A program made the translations under genes and the position numbers. Positions 1 to 8,664 of a DNA stretch of 64,000 nt are shown here, in pieces. The stretch covers positions 27,100 to 91,099 of the forward strand of contig NZ_QNUH01000013.1 in assembly GCF_003385495.1 (NCBI RefSeq), read 5' to 3'. This DNA comes from Chryseobacterium elymi (GTDB lineage: Bacteria > Bacteroidota > Bacteroidia > Flavobacteriales > Weeksellaceae). How positions within the stretch are numbered: position 1 is the first letter of the stretch; each line of letters opens with the position of its first letter. Under the pieces are notes generated by a model, which was not told the origin of the DNA, ran no database searches, and saw nothing but the letters and a program-made list of their open reading frames with translations.

Positions 1-450
1 TTCGATGAACATATAGGTAAGACCTGTAATAGCTCCTGCATCCATTCCGGTTACCCCGTTACAGATCAGATGATCACCGATTCTGGCCAATTCCATTAAG
101 ATAACACGCATATAATCTACACGTTTTGGAACTTGTATGCCGATCAGCTTTTCTACTGTCATGTGCCAGCCAAGGTTATTGATTGGTGCTGAACAGTAAT
201 TCATACGGTCGGTAAGGGTAGTGATCTGAGCATAGTTTCTTCTTTCAGAAATTTTTTCAAATGCTCTGTGGATATAGCCTACTGTTTGCTCCGCGTGAAG
301 GATTCTTTCTCCGTCCATCGTTAAGATATTCTGGAAGATCCCGTGGGTTGCAGGGTGGGTAGGTCCCAAATTGAGGGTGTAAAGCTGCCCGTCAATCTGC
401 TCCTTACTTTCGTATTGGTTAAGTATATTAGATAATGAGTTATCTTTCAT
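1..450 (-). CDS. nuoD: NADH-quinone oxidoreductase subunit D (N-terminal part)
   Basis: Subunit of the peripheral arm of respiratory complex I, next to the quinone site. Translating the minus strand from the ATG at 448-450 gives about 150 residues with the family's opening signature GPTHPATHG near residue 30, then the segment MNYCSAPINN and further conserved helices. The frame is still open at base 1, so the gene continues outside the window. It is the last visible gene of a nuoA-nuoB-nuoC-nuoD series read from right to left. A 74-bp spacer separates it from nuoC. Family identity is secure; only the C-terminal two thirds are missing because of the window edge. Confidence 0.95.
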   Translation of the reverse strand, partial: MKDNSLSNILNQYESKEQIDGQLYTLNLGPTHPATHGIFQNILTMDGERILHAEQTVGYIHRAFEKISERRNYAQITTLTDRMNYCSAPINNLGWHMTVEKLIGIQVPKRVDYMRVILMELARIGDHLICNGVTGMDAGAITGLTYMFIE

Positions 451-524
451 AATTTAAATGCTTTAGGCTCTAGGCTTTAGGCTTTAAGCTTATTGCTTAT
501 TGCTTACTGCTTATTGCATTATTT
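451..524. repeat. degenerate short-unit repeat between nuoC and nuoD
   Basis: The spacer is built from near-copies of TTTAGGCT followed by near-copies of TTGCTTA/TTGCTTAC. This periodic 7-9 base filler recurs elsewhere in the window (54731-54812, 63791-63869). No promoter or terminator is evident. Confidence 0.6.
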
Positions 525-1019
525 TTATCTTCCGAACATATTATCGTCCTTATCTGTTCTGGTACCATCTTCAAGACGGTATTCCTTCAGCATCGGGTGG
601 TACCCGAGATCTTCCATATTCAGGATAGGTCTCAGGTCAGGATGTCCTTTAAATTTAATTCCGTAGAAATCAAACGTTTCTCTTTCCATCCAGTTGGCTC
701 CGGCAAATAAATCTACAAGAGAATCCACTTCGATATTTTCTCTGGACATAAAAATCTTCAGGCGTAATCTGACATTAGCCATCATATTGTGGAGGTGATA
801 CACAACGCCGATTTCCTTGTCTGGAAATTCAGGGTAATGGATACCGCAGATATCGGTAAGAAAGTTAAATTCCAATGATGAATCTTTCAGATAATGAATA
901 ATCTTTTTGATATCATCTTTTTTTACTTCAATAGTTAACATTCCATAAGGCTCTGAACTAGAGATTACAGACTCCGGAAATTCTCTTGTGATTGCTTCTA
1001 ATACAAATTCGTTCGTCAT
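525..1019 (-). CDS. nuoC: NADH-quinone oxidoreductase subunit C
   Basis: The 164-residue protein is the 30-kDa subunit of complex I, a structural component of the peripheral arm that contacts NuoB and NuoD. The family hallmark is at residues 112-132 (ERETFDFYGIKFKGHP, then LR and IL). Length is typical for a stand-alone NuoC, so there is no NuoCD fusion. It starts 7 bp downstream of the nuoB stop, which indicates translation from one polycistronic mRNA nuoA-B-C-D. Nothing is unusual. Confidence 0.95.
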   Translation of the reverse strand: MTNEFVLEAITREFPESVISSSEPYGMLTIEVKKDDIKKIIHYLKDSSLEFNFLTDICGIHYPEFPDKEIGVVYHLHNMMANVRLRLKIFMSRENIEVDSLVDLFAGANWMERETFDFYGIKFKGHPDLRPILNMEDLGYHPMLKEYRLEDGTRTDKDDNMFGR

Positions 1020-1026
1020 TTCCGTT

Positions 1027-1587
1027 TTAGTTGCTAATGTTGTAAGAATCTAACAATTTTTGATATTCAGGCATATCTCTTCTTCTGATGCTTTCGCTTT
1101 CCGCCAAAGCCTGAACCTGCATTACGCCTTCAATAATCTGCTCCGGTCTTGGAGGGCATCCCGGAACATAAACGTCAACCGGAATAATTTTATCAATTCC
1201 CTGTAAAACAGAGTAGGTGTCAAAAATACCACCGCTGGAAGCACAGGCTCCAACAGCAACCACCCATTTTGGCTCGGCCATCTGAGTGTACACTTCTTTT
1301 AGGACAGGTCCTAATTTTTTAGATATAGTCCCGCAAACCATCAGCATATCTGCCTGTCTTGGTGAGAAAGAGTTTCTTTCCATACCAAATCTTGAAGCGT
1401 CATACGTAGGGTTCAGGGTAGCCATAAACTCGATACCACAACAAGAGGTTGCAAATGGTAACGGCCAAAGAGAGAATTTTCTGGCCATCCCGATTACACT
1501 GCTCAGTTTCGTTGCGAAAAACCCTTCTCCTTCAAATCCTTCGGGAGCAGGTGCATCTGTTCTTATTACTGGTTTGTTATCTGACAT
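1027..1587 (-). CDS. nuoB: NADH-quinone oxidoreductase subunit B
   Basis: NuoB carries iron-sulfur cluster N2, the last electron carrier before quinone in complex I. The 186-residue product shows the ligand pattern: adjacent Cys49-Cys50 in FATSCCGIEF, Cys115 in VGACASSGG and Cys144 in VPGCPPRPEQ. Length and motif order match the family. It lies between nuoA and nuoC on the same strand. The 100-bp nuoA-nuoB gap is the largest in the operon, but no terminator is visible in it. Confidence 0.96.
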   Translation of the reverse strand: MSDNKPVIRTDAPAPEGFEGEGFFATKLSSVIGMARKFSLWPLPFATSCCGIEFMATLNPTYDASRFGMERNSFSPRQADMLMVCGTISKKLGPVLKEVYTQMAEPKWVVAVGACASSGGIFDTYSVLQGIDKIIPVDVYVPGCPPRPEQIIEGVMQVQALAESESIRRRDMPEYQKLLDSYNISN

Positions 1588-1687
1588 TTGATTGATTTAA
1601 GATTTTAATTTAGATTCTAAATTGGTGTTAATGTTAACTTAACTCTAATTTTCCTGATCTAAAATTGTCATTTAAAATTTCTATTCT

Positions 1688-2059
1688 TTATTTATCCCAA
1701 TCTAATGCGCCACGCTTCCATACATAGAAAAATGCCATAAAGAAAATTGCCACGAATGTAAGTACAGCAAGGAAGCCTTCCATCCCGAATTCTCTGAAGT
1801 TTACAGCATATGGGTAAAAAAATACGATTTCAATATCGAAAAGCACGAATAATACCGCCGTCAGGAAATACTTGATAGAAAACGGTGTTCTCGCATTTCC
1901 TTCTACGGGAACTCCACATTCCCAGCTTTGGTTTTTTACAGAATTTCCTTTTTTCTGTTTTGGTCCCAGAAAATGGGCTCCAAGCAAAGAAACGGCTACG
2001 AATGCGATAGCTACACCTGCTTGAATAAGGATTGGAATATAACTTTCAGGTAAATTCAT
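1688..2059 (-). CDS. nuoA: NADH-quinone oxidoreductase subunit A
   Basis: Small membrane subunit of complex I with three transmembrane helices: residues about 7-30, 63-84 and 93-113. The 123-residue product has the conserved loop with the WECGVP and FSIKYFL segments between helices 1 and 2, which is the quinone-gate loop of the family. It is the first gene of the nuo operon here; the promoter should lie in the AT-rich stretch 2060-2180. Length is standard. Confidence 0.95.
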   Translation of the reverse strand: MNLPESYIPILIQAGVAIAFVAVSLLGAHFLGPKQKKGNSVKNQSWECGVPVEGNARTPFSIKYFLTAVLFVLFDIEIVFFYPYAVNFREFGMEGFLAVLTFVAIFFMAFFYVWKRGALDWDK

Positions 2060-2180
2060 TTTTGCATTATTATCTCAATTTGCAAATTTAGCGAATAAAC
2101 AAGAAAGCATGAAATTAATAAGCTTAAAAGTGGGGTTAAAATAGGGAAAAGTGGTAATTTAGAATCAATAAAAATAGTAC

Positions 2181-2357
2181 TTATTTTTTCATTTTTTTAA
2201 GTAGAGAGTAGGCCATGAATGATATGTATCCAAAAAGAATGCTGGCAAGTGTTATATTAACTACAGTATTCATTCGGTCATCTTCTATCTGAAAAAATAA
2301 GTTGTAAGCAATAAATGCTGCAATCAGAACAGCGAAAACAATGAGATGTGGTTTCAT
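2181..2357 (-). CDS. 58-residue two-helix membrane protein
   Basis: The minus-strand ORF runs from the ATG at 2355-2357 to the TAA at 2181-2183. The product has two hydrophobic segments (about residues 4-18 and 34-51) joined by the acidic loop IEDDRMN, and ends in a lysine-rich tail (LLKKMKK). I do not recognise a named family. It sits alone between the nuo operon and an acetyltransferase gene. The hydrophobic pattern and the AT-rich flanks make it a credible small inner-membrane protein, but there is no functional clue. Confidence 0.6.
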   Translation of the reverse strand: MKPHLIVFAVLIAAFIAYNLFFQIEDDRMNTVVNITLASILFGYISFMAYSLLKKMKK

Positions 2358-2465
2358 ATGATGAATTTACAAAAAGAATTCAGTTTTTCAGGTACATTTT
2401 TTTAAGCGGAAAGTACGAGTTATTTACTTTCGGATTAAATAAGTCGATAATAACTCATTATTTTA

Positions 2466-3599
2466 TCACTGATCATTAATCGTTAATGAATAGGTTCTTC
2501 TTCTTTTGTGATTGACTGGATTGTAGTCCTGCCAAAGTAATTGCACACTTTTATTTTCTTCCAGTTCAGGATTGGTTTCGGCAAAATCAATTCCCATGCT
2601 TGTAAAACGAACAAAAATCTCTTTAAATATAATAGCTGTAACACCTCTCCTTTGATATTCGGGATGAATCCCGATCAGGTAAAAGTTTGCACGGTCATTT
2701 TTCTTTCCTGCCTGTAAAAAATGCCACCATCCGAAAGGAAACAGTTTTCCTTTAGATTTCTGTAAAGCCTTTGAATAAGAAGGCATTGTGATGGCAAATG
2801 ACACAAGTTCGTTATTTTCATCCACTACGCAGATCACGTAGTTTTTGTCTATAAAAGGAAAGTATTTTTCCCTGTAAGTCTGTATCTGTTCGTCCGAAAT
2901 AGGGGTGTAGGTTGAAAGGTGCTTATAGGTTTCGTCAAGCAGTTTAAACATAGGCTCTACAAACGGCAGGATTTCCTGTTTTGATTTGAAATTGAGGACC
3001 TTAAGCTTGTATTTCTGTGCAATCAGGCCACTGAATTTTTCTACTTTTTCAGGTAACACTTTCGGGAAATTCATTTCATATTCCACCCATTCTTTTTCTT
3101 TTGTCAGTCCAAGTTCTTCCATGTGCTTAGGGTAGTATTCATAATTGTAGATTCCTATCATGGTAGCCAGCTTATCAAAACCCATGGTAAGCATGCCTGC
3201 TTTATCAAGATTGGTAAAGCCCATTGGACCCTCAATTTTGTCAATATTATTTTCTTTGGCGTAATCTATTGCTTTTTGGATTAGCGCCTGAGAAACTTCC
3301 TGATCATCAATAAAATCAATCCACCCGAAGCGTACTTTTCTGATACCTAATTCCTTTTCTTCTTTGTGATTGATGATCACTGCTATTCTACCCACCACTT
3401 TATTGTCTTTAAGTGCAAGAAACTGCCTGGATTTTGAATAATTTAAAGCCGGATTTTCTTTTGTGTCCCAAATTTTGAATTCGTCTTTGATAAAGGAAGG
3501 GACATAATAAGGGTTGTTTTTATAAAGATCCATTGGAAATCTTACGAATTTTTTTAATTCGTCCTGATTTTTCACTTCAATAACTGAAACTTTAGACAT
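2466..3599 (-). CDS. GNAT-superfamily N-acetyltransferase-like protein
   Basis: The 377-residue cytoplasmic protein belongs to a Bacteroidota family annotated as GNAT acetyltransferases. The N-terminal half includes FLALKDNKVVGRIAVIIN, a GNAT-type beta-strand pair. The C-terminal half ends with YLIGIHPEYQRRGVTAIIF, which matches the acetyl-CoA-binding motif A (Q/RxxGxG/A-like, here QRRGVT). Two GNAT-like repeats are therefore likely. Substrate is unknown. It is monocistronic, with a TATATTTG-type -7 element 23-30 bp upstream of the start and no co-directional partner. Confidence 0.7.
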   Translation of the reverse strand: MSKVSVIEVKNQDELKKFVRFPMDLYKNNPYYVPSFIKDEFKIWDTKENPALNYSKSRQFLALKDNKVVGRIAVIINHKEEKELGIRKVRFGWIDFIDDQEVSQALIQKAIDYAKENNIDKIEGPMGFTNLDKAGMLTMGFDKLATMIGIYNYEYYPKHMEELGLTKEKEWVEYEMNFPKVLPEKVEKFSGLIAQKYKLKVLNFKSKQEILPFVEPMFKLLDETYKHLSTYTPISDEQIQTYREKYFPFIDKNYVICVVDENNELVSFAITMPSYSKALQKSKGKLFPFGWWHFLQAGKKNDRANFYLIGIHPEYQRRGVTAIIFKEIFVRFTSMGIDFAETNPELEENKSVQLLWQDYNPVNHKRRRTYSLTINDQ

Positions 3600-3621
3600 A
3601 GATAAGGGGATAATTAGGGAA

Positions 3622-3629
3622 CAAATATA
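3622..3629 (-). promoter_or_regulatory. -7 promoter element of the acetyltransferase gene
   Basis: On the minus strand the bases read TATATTTG, which fits the Bacteroidota -7 consensus TAnnTTTG. It lies 23-30 bp upstream of the ATG at 3599. I could not find a convincing TTG -33 box. Confidence 0.45.
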
Positions 3630-3704
3630 GATAATAAAATGTAATACTTTGGCACAGTTTTTACATCATTATGCTTAAAATTAAACACAAAAAATCTATA
3701 TAAA

Positions 3705-4415
3705 ATGATGGGTTATTATATTATTATCGGTGTTTCAATGCTGGTAAGCTGGTGGGTTTCGTCCAGATTAAAATCGAAATTTGAATACTATTCCAATGTA
3801 CATCTAAGAAATGGGCTTTCAGGAAAAGAAGTTGCAGAAAAAATGCTTAGAGATAACGGGATCACTGATGTACAGGTAATTTCTGTTCCCGGCCAGCTGA
3901 CGGACCATTATAATCCGGCAGATAAAACGGTTAATCTTTCAGAAGGAGTCTATATGCAGAGAAATGCGGCAGCTGCTGCAGTGGCGGCACACGAATGCGG
4001 ACATGCGGTACAACATGCTGTAGGATATTCTATGCTGAACCTGCGTTCAAAGCTGGTTCCTGTTGTCAATATAAGCTCTAATCTGATGCAGTTTGTCCTT
4101 ATCGCAGGAATCGGGATTATGGCAGCAACAAGATCTATTGATGATCCCAACGGTAATACTACGGTTCTGGCGATAGGAGTGGCTATGTTTGCTATGACTA
4201 CGCTTTTTGCTTTTGTAACTCTTCCGGTGGAATATGATGCTAGTAATAGAGCAATGAAGTGGATTAGAGATACAGGAACAGTTACACAGGAGGAATTTGT
4301 CGGGGTACAGGACAGTTTGAAATGGGCAGCAAGAACTTATGTGGTGGCAGCTCTTGGATCGCTGGCCCAGCTTCTTTACTGGGGTTCTTTACTGCTTGGT
4401 GGAAGAAGAAATTAA
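3705..4415 (+). CDS. membrane zinc metallopeptidase, YugP family
   Basis: This 236-residue integral membrane protein resembles the YugP-type neutral zinc peptidases. The HExxH zinc site is His96-Glu97-Cys-Gly-His100 in AAHECGHAVQHAVGY. There is a transmembrane helix at the N terminus (about 3-19) and two or three more after the active site (about 125-142, 153-172, 210-230). The conserved LPVEYDASNRA segment, typical of the family, supplies the likely third ligand region. Physiological substrates are not known. The gene is monocistronic and read away from its left neighbour. Confidence 0.85.
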   Translation: MMGYYIIIGVSMLVSWWVSSRLKSKFEYYSNVHLRNGLSGKEVAEKMLRDNGITDVQVISVPGQLTDHYNPADKTVNLSEGVYMQRNAAAAAVAAHECGHAVQHAVGYSMLNLRSKLVPVVNISSNLMQFVLIAGIGIMAATRSIDDPNGNTTVLAIGVAMFAMTTLFAFVTLPVEYDASNRAMKWIRDTGTVTQEEFVGVQDSLKWAARTYVVAALGSLAQLLYWGSLLLGGRRN

Positions 4416-4417
4416 TC

Positions 4418-4627
4418 TAACCTGAATTCGGAATAAGGATTAAATTAAACGCAAGGGTAAACAAAACAGAGTCGTTTCACTTAAGCAATACAGGAAAATA
4501 TATTGGTCTTACTTTGCTGAATGGAATGCCCCTTGTTTTTCTTATTACCATGTCAAGAGATCTGCTTTGTTTGCCTTTGCGATAAAGATTATAATTTCAG
4601 GTATTTTCTTATCCCGAACTCAGGTTA
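4418..4627. mobile_element. 210-bp non-autonomous element with 20-bp inverted ends
   Basis: The left end, 4418-4437, begins TAACCTGA and ends ATAAG. It matches the reverse complement of the right end, 4608-4627, at 18 of 20 positions. The 170 bp between carry no intact gene, only short frames that could be relics of a transposase. The right end runs into the stop codon of the yigZ-like gene. The form is that of a MITE or a deleted insertion sequence. I cannot name the parent family, and no target-site duplication is obvious. Confidence 0.45.
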
Positions 4628-5230
4628 ATCTATAAATTCAAATGAAACATACTGCATTTCGGATAATTTATCTGAAATGCTTTCTTTTTGGGCTAATTTT
4701 AAAGATGCAGTGAGGATGCAGTTTTCATTAGCATCAAAATTCAGAACTTTAGCATCAAATTTGGAAAGCAGGGTAAAAATAGTATTCTGCTGATTGAAGT
4801 TGAACTGTATCTCAATTTCTGTTTCAAGCTCTTTTGTGATGATATTGGCCTCTTCCAATGTGATCTTTGCACATTCTTTATAGGCTTTTACAAGCCCTGA
4901 AACCCCGAGTTTTGTTCCGCCATAATAACGGACCGATATAACCAGAACGTTGGTGATTTCGTGTGCTAAAAGCTGATTGTAGATAGGAAGACCTGCACTT
5001 CCTGATGGTTCGCCGTCATCGTTTGCCCGGTAGTTTTCACCTTCCAGGCCTATTCTGAATGCATAACAGTGATGGGTAGCCTTAGGATGCTCTGCCCTGA
5101 TTTTCTCCAGTGCTTCCTTCAGCTCCCTTTCGTTATTGACCGGAAAGGCAAATCCGATGAATTTGCTTCCTTTTTCTTTCAGTAAAGTATTTTCTATGGG
5201 TTTTTCTATGGTTTTGTATTCGAACGTCAT
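4625..5230 (-). CDS. yigZ: YigZ/IMPACT family protein
   Basis: The product of about 201 residues belongs to the UPF0029/IMPACT family. In its N-terminal domain the conserved stretches are KFIGFA, HHCYAFR, NDDGEPSGSAG and VLVISVRYYGGTKLG. The C-terminal half is a ferredoxin-like domain. Biochemical role is unsettled; the family is often described as a translation- or proteolysis-linked regulator. I chose the ATG at 5230 rather than one 60 bp upstream, because the extra residues would be atypical and the family begins just before the KFIGFA strand. The 3' end overlaps the end of the small mobile element at 4418-4627. Confidence 0.85.
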   Translation of the reverse strand: MTFEYKTIEKPIENTLLKEKGSKFIGFAFPVNNERELKEALEKIRAEHPKATHHCYAFRIGLEGENYRANDDGEPSGSAGLPIYNQLLAHEITNVLVISVRYYGGTKLGVSGLVKAYKECAKITLEEANIITKELETEIEIQFNFNQQNTIFTLLSKFDAKVLNFDANENCILTASLKLAQKESISDKLSEMQYVSFEFID

Positions 5231-5297
5231 TACAGCCGGCTTTATCAATGCAAAATTATAAAATGCCTGATAAGTTACACAATAATCCAATAGAAAG

Positions 5298-5321
5298 AAG
5301 CCGTTAAAATTTTAACGGCTT
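5298..5321 (-). terminator. terminator of the Gly-Gly peptide gene
   Basis: Perfect palindrome: AAGCCGTTAAAA on one side and TTTTAACGGCTT on the other. It lies 31 bp downstream of the stop of the small peptide gene read leftwards. Confidence 0.7.
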
Positions 5322-5351
5322 GCTGTATCTTATAGTAAATTGTTCATGCTG

Positions 5352-5525
5352 TTATTCGCACAGGTCCGCTGGAATTAAGCATAAATAGGTTGTAGGTCCA
5401 CAGAAATCCTGAGGACATCTGTCTCTGCATCTGGTCGGTTGTCCGTTAGGTAATGTGCAGGTTACAAATGCCCCGCCATTAATGCTCTTTAGCCCGATTC
5501 TTGAAATTTTCTTTAGATTTTTCAT
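5352..5525 (-). CDS. bacteriocin-like peptide with Gly-Gly leader and six cysteines
   Basis: The 57-residue peptide starts MKNLKKISRIGLKSINGG, which is the leader type of Chryseobacterium bacteriocin-like peptides. Cleavage after Gly17-Gly18 would be done by a C39-peptidase ABC exporter. The 39-residue core has cysteines at 23, 33, 37, 42, 49 and 56, which suggests three disulfides or another crosslink. No exporter, modification enzyme or immunity gene is adjacent, so export must use a distant transporter. A strong terminator follows at 5298-5321 and an AT-rich promoter region precedes it. A decayed peptide of the same leader type lies at 37391-37511. Confidence 0.75.
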   Translation of the reverse strand: MKNLKKISRIGLKSINGGAFVTCTLPNGQPTRCRDRCPQDFCGPTTYLCLIPADLCE

Positions 5526-5691
5526 TTGATCACTATTTGGTTATATTTTAATTCACCTTAAAGTTAATTATTTATTTTAAATTAAAAATGGGATTTTGAA
5601 ACAATTTTGTTATGTTAAATTGATGTATGATAATATTAAACCATTAAATAGTAATATAAGGATTATGTTGAAGCTAATAAATAAGTCAGCC

Positions 5692-6720
5692 TTATATGTT
5701 TGGACGGTAAAACGAAATTGTGTTGTCTCTGAATGTTTTGATTTCATGAGGTTTTAAATCCAGTTCGGGTGCCTGGGTTCCATTTTCCAGTTTCAGACTT
5801 TCATTTCTGATTACAATAGCTTCATCCCAAAGGTTTTTATTGATAAACTGCTGTAAGGTATAGCTTCCGCCTTCTATGATGATGGATTGTATCTGTTGCT
5901 TATAAAGAGCATTTATCAGATCCTGCAGGAAATTTTCTTTTCCGGTTTTTATAAATTTAATGTTGTTTTCAGTACCTTCTTTTTTGCTGTTGATTACCAA
6001 AGTCGGTGCCTCATCATTATAGATTTTGAAATTTCCGGATACTTTCAGATCAAAATCAATGAGTATTCTTATAGGATTTATTCCTTCAGCATTTCTTACT
6101 GTGAGGCTCGGATTGTCATTTAAGGCAGTCTGTGTCCCAACCAAAATAGCATGTTCGTCGGCTCTTAGTTGATGTACAAATTGGTTGACTAAAGAATTTG
6201 AAATGGCTGTTGGTTTAAAGTCTTTATCTAAAAATCCGTCTCCCGATTCTGCCCACTTCAGGATAATGTAAGGTCTTTTCTTTTGATGATAGGTGAAAAA
6301 TCTTCTATTCAGTTCAATACATTCCTTTTCCAGTACTCCTGAAACAACTTCAATACCCGCATCCTGAATGATTTTTTTTCCTTTCCCATTCACTTTATCA
6401 TGAGAATCCATAGCACCTATAATTACTTTTCTGAAACCAAGTTCTTTAATTTTTAAAGCACATGGCGGTGTTTTACCGTAATGGGCGCAGGGCTCCAGTG
6501 AAACATAGATCGTAGATTCGGGTATAAGATCTTTGTTTTCGACAGAATTGATTGCATTAATCTCAGCGTGGTTTTCTCCGGCTTTATGATGGTATCCTTC
6601 CCCGATAATCTTTCCGTTATGGACAATCACGCTGCCTACAACAGGATTGGGGTAAGTTTTGCCCAATGCTTTTTGAGCGAGCTCAATGCATCTTTTTATA
6701 TATAATTCGTCGTTGTTCAT
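5692..6720 (-). CDS. ribD: bifunctional riboflavin biosynthesis protein RibD
   Basis: The enzyme has two domains acting in riboflavin synthesis. Residues 1-145 are the pyrimidine deaminase, with the zinc site His51-Ala-Glu53 and Cys78/Cys87 in the PCAHYGKTPPC motif. Residues from about 150 form the NADPH-dependent reductase, with LKWAESGDG and the IEGG segment near residue 285. At 342 residues it is of normal length. It is single on the minus strand, 63 bp downstream of the DUF349 gene, and may be transcribed with it. Confidence 0.93.
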   Translation of the reverse strand: MNNDELYIKRCIELAQKALGKTYPNPVVGSVIVHNGKIIGEGYHHKAGENHAEINAINSVENKDLIPESTIYVSLEPCAHYGKTPPCALKIKELGFRKVIIGAMDSHDKVNGKGKKIIQDAGIEVVSGVLEKECIELNRRFFTYHQKKRPYIILKWAESGDGFLDKDFKPTAISNSLVNQFVHQLRADEHAILVGTQTALNDNPSLTVRNAEGINPIRILIDFDLKVSGNFKIYNDEAPTLVINSKKEGTENNIKFIKTGKENFLQDLINALYKQQIQSIIIEGGSYTLQQFINKNLWDEAIVIRNESLKLENGTQAPELDLKPHEIKTFRDNTISFYRPNI

Positions 6721-6783
6721 AAAGTAAAAAGAAAAGCGAAGACAAATTTCTTTGCTCCGCCTTTTTTTGTATTATTTAGTTAA

Positions 6784-8589
6784 TTAATCTCCGGCAATGA
6801 TATTGTGAAGATTCTGCTTTAAGGTTTCCAGATGAGCCTTCTTATCGTCGATGGTGTTGAATGTATCTCTCAGAAGAGGATTTTCTCTTGACGGTTTGTT
6901 GAAGAATGCGAGGTTGTTTTCCAGTTTTACAATTTCACCTTCAAGATCAGAAATCTGGCTCTTGATCTTTCTGGCCTTGTCTGTAAGCTGGTTTTCCGTT
7001 AAGCCTTCTTCTTTCAGTTCAAGCTCATTGATCTTATTCAGCTTCAGCTTTTCTCTTAGCGTTCTGTTGAATTCGGTATTGATTGAGATTTTGTCCCTTG
7101 GTACTTTCCCGATGTTGTTCCAGGCGGTTTTTATTGCTTCTATTCTTTCAATACTGCCTTCGTCATTGGATACGGTTTTCAGATCTTCCAGAATTTCTTT
7201 TTTCTGCTTATAGTTTTCTTTCCAGTTATCGTTGGAAGCATTGTTTTTCTCTCTGTAATTGTTGAAGAATGTGTTACATGCATCACGGAATTCGTCCCAG
7301 ATTTTATTGGTCATGCTCTTAGGAACGTGCCCGATTTTTTTCCAGTCTTCCTGAAGTTTTTTGAACAGAGGAACGGCGATATCCCATTCTTCATTATTCA
7401 TATTGTCCTGCGCAGTCTGGATGAGCTTTAATTTCTCTTCCAGATTGGTTTGCTGGGAACCTTTGAGAGATTTATAATAGTTATTCTTTGTTGTATTGAA
7501 AGCTCTGAGTGTTGTTTTGAAATCATTCCAGTTCTGATTGGAAAGTTTTCTTGGAACGCTTCCTGTTTTTAAAAACTCTGTACGAAGGTCCTCTACTCTT
7601 TTGATAGAATTCTGCCAGTAGCTGTGGTTAGGAGTTTCGGAAGGCTCAGACAATTTCTTGATTTCTGCGATGATCTGGTTTTTCTTTTCCAGATTATCAT
7701 TCTGTTCACCTTCAATAGCTGCAGAGAGTTCAGATTTTCTTTCGTGAATCTTGTTGGAGATCTCTTTGAACTCTTCCCATGTTTTTTCACGGAATTCTTC
7801 TGCTACAGGCTCAGCTTCTTCTTTCCAAAGCTTATGAAGATATTGAAGTTCATTCAGGGCTTTCTGAATTACAGGCTCACTTTCCAGTTCTTTAGCACGC
7901 GCAATGATGTGCTGTCTTTTCTCTAAATTATGGCTGAATTCCTGCTCCAGAAATTCTTTATTCAGGTCCAGCATCTGATAAAACTGGTTCAGATGGTGGA
8001 AGTAATTATTATTAAGGATCTTAAATTCAGATTTTGCAACCTGGCCTGCTTTTGACCATTCTTCTTTGATTTCACGGATGGATTTGAAGAGGTTGGTTCC
8101 CGGTTCGGAGTTAGTATAAAGGTTTTTAAGTCTTTCTATGATACTCTGGCGGTGATCAAGATTTTTTTTCTGCTCTTCATCCTGAGACTTCTGGTAGTTG
8201 TCATGTTTTTCCCTGAAAATATTAACCAGAGCGGAGAATTTGGACTGTAAAGGATGCTCGTAGCTGAAGTTTTCAGGAGGATTCCCACCTTCTACATACT
8301 CATGCTTTTTGTCTTCCACTTCATCATGAATGTAATGACCTGCTTTTTCTTTTAACTGATTGAATCTTTTGAAATTCTCGCCGGCATTCACCGAGTTGAT
8401 GATGGTTTCCATTTCTTTTAAAGCATCGGCCAGAGAAATATCATCAGCATGATCTCCTTCCAGGTGTTCTGCGTCATCTTCATGAGTACTTTCACCATGA
8501 GGTACAGGTGTTTCGGATGTTTCTTCTTGAGATACTTCGTTAGAATTTTTGTTTTCTTCGTTTTCAGAAAGATTGTTTTCTGTAATCAT
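6784..8589 (-). CDS. DUF349 repeat protein
   Basis: The 601-residue cytoplasmic, mostly helical protein consists of repeated DUF349 units of about 75 residues. Each carries a W..F....(N/A)......(Y/F) pattern, for example around KEEWSKAGQV, EEWDIAVPLF and the KIGHVPKSMT and NIGKVPRDKI segments. The first 60 residues are acidic and low in complexity. The last 60 form a coiled coil (KSQISDLEGEIVKLENNL). DUF349 proteins occur across Flavobacteriia without a settled role. The gene precedes ribD on the same strand and follows aroE. Confidence 0.85.
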   Translation of the reverse strand: MITENNLSENEENKNSNEVSQEETSETPVPHGESTHEDDAEHLEGDHADDISLADALKEMETIINSVNAGENFKRFNQLKEKAGHYIHDEVEDKKHEYVEGGNPPENFSYEHPLQSKFSALVNIFREKHDNYQKSQDEEQKKNLDHRQSIIERLKNLYTNSEPGTNLFKSIREIKEEWSKAGQVAKSEFKILNNNYFHHLNQFYQMLDLNKEFLEQEFSHNLEKRQHIIARAKELESEPVIQKALNELQYLHKLWKEEAEPVAEEFREKTWEEFKEISNKIHERKSELSAAIEGEQNDNLEKKNQIIAEIKKLSEPSETPNHSYWQNSIKRVEDLRTEFLKTGSVPRKLSNQNWNDFKTTLRAFNTTKNNYYKSLKGSQQTNLEEKLKLIQTAQDNMNNEEWDIAVPLFKKLQEDWKKIGHVPKSMTNKIWDEFRDACNTFFNNYREKNNASNDNWKENYKQKKEILEDLKTVSNDEGSIERIEAIKTAWNNIGKVPRDKISINTEFNRTLREKLKLNKINELELKEEGLTENQLTDKARKIKSQISDLEGEIVKLENNLAFFNKPSRENPLLRDTFNTIDDKKAHLETLKQNLHNIIAGD

Positions 8590-8664
8590 AGCAAATCTTT
8601 TATGTGAGTGGCGTTAATATCCTTTTGTATATAGCAGTAAAGCCAATTAAGGTACTAATTTAGT

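Noticed and set aside
6851..7213. Plus-strand ORF antisense to the DUF349 gene
   Set aside because: Hydrophobic, Ser/Leu-rich translation typical of the reverse strand of a Lys/Glu-rich coiled-coil gene; shadow only.
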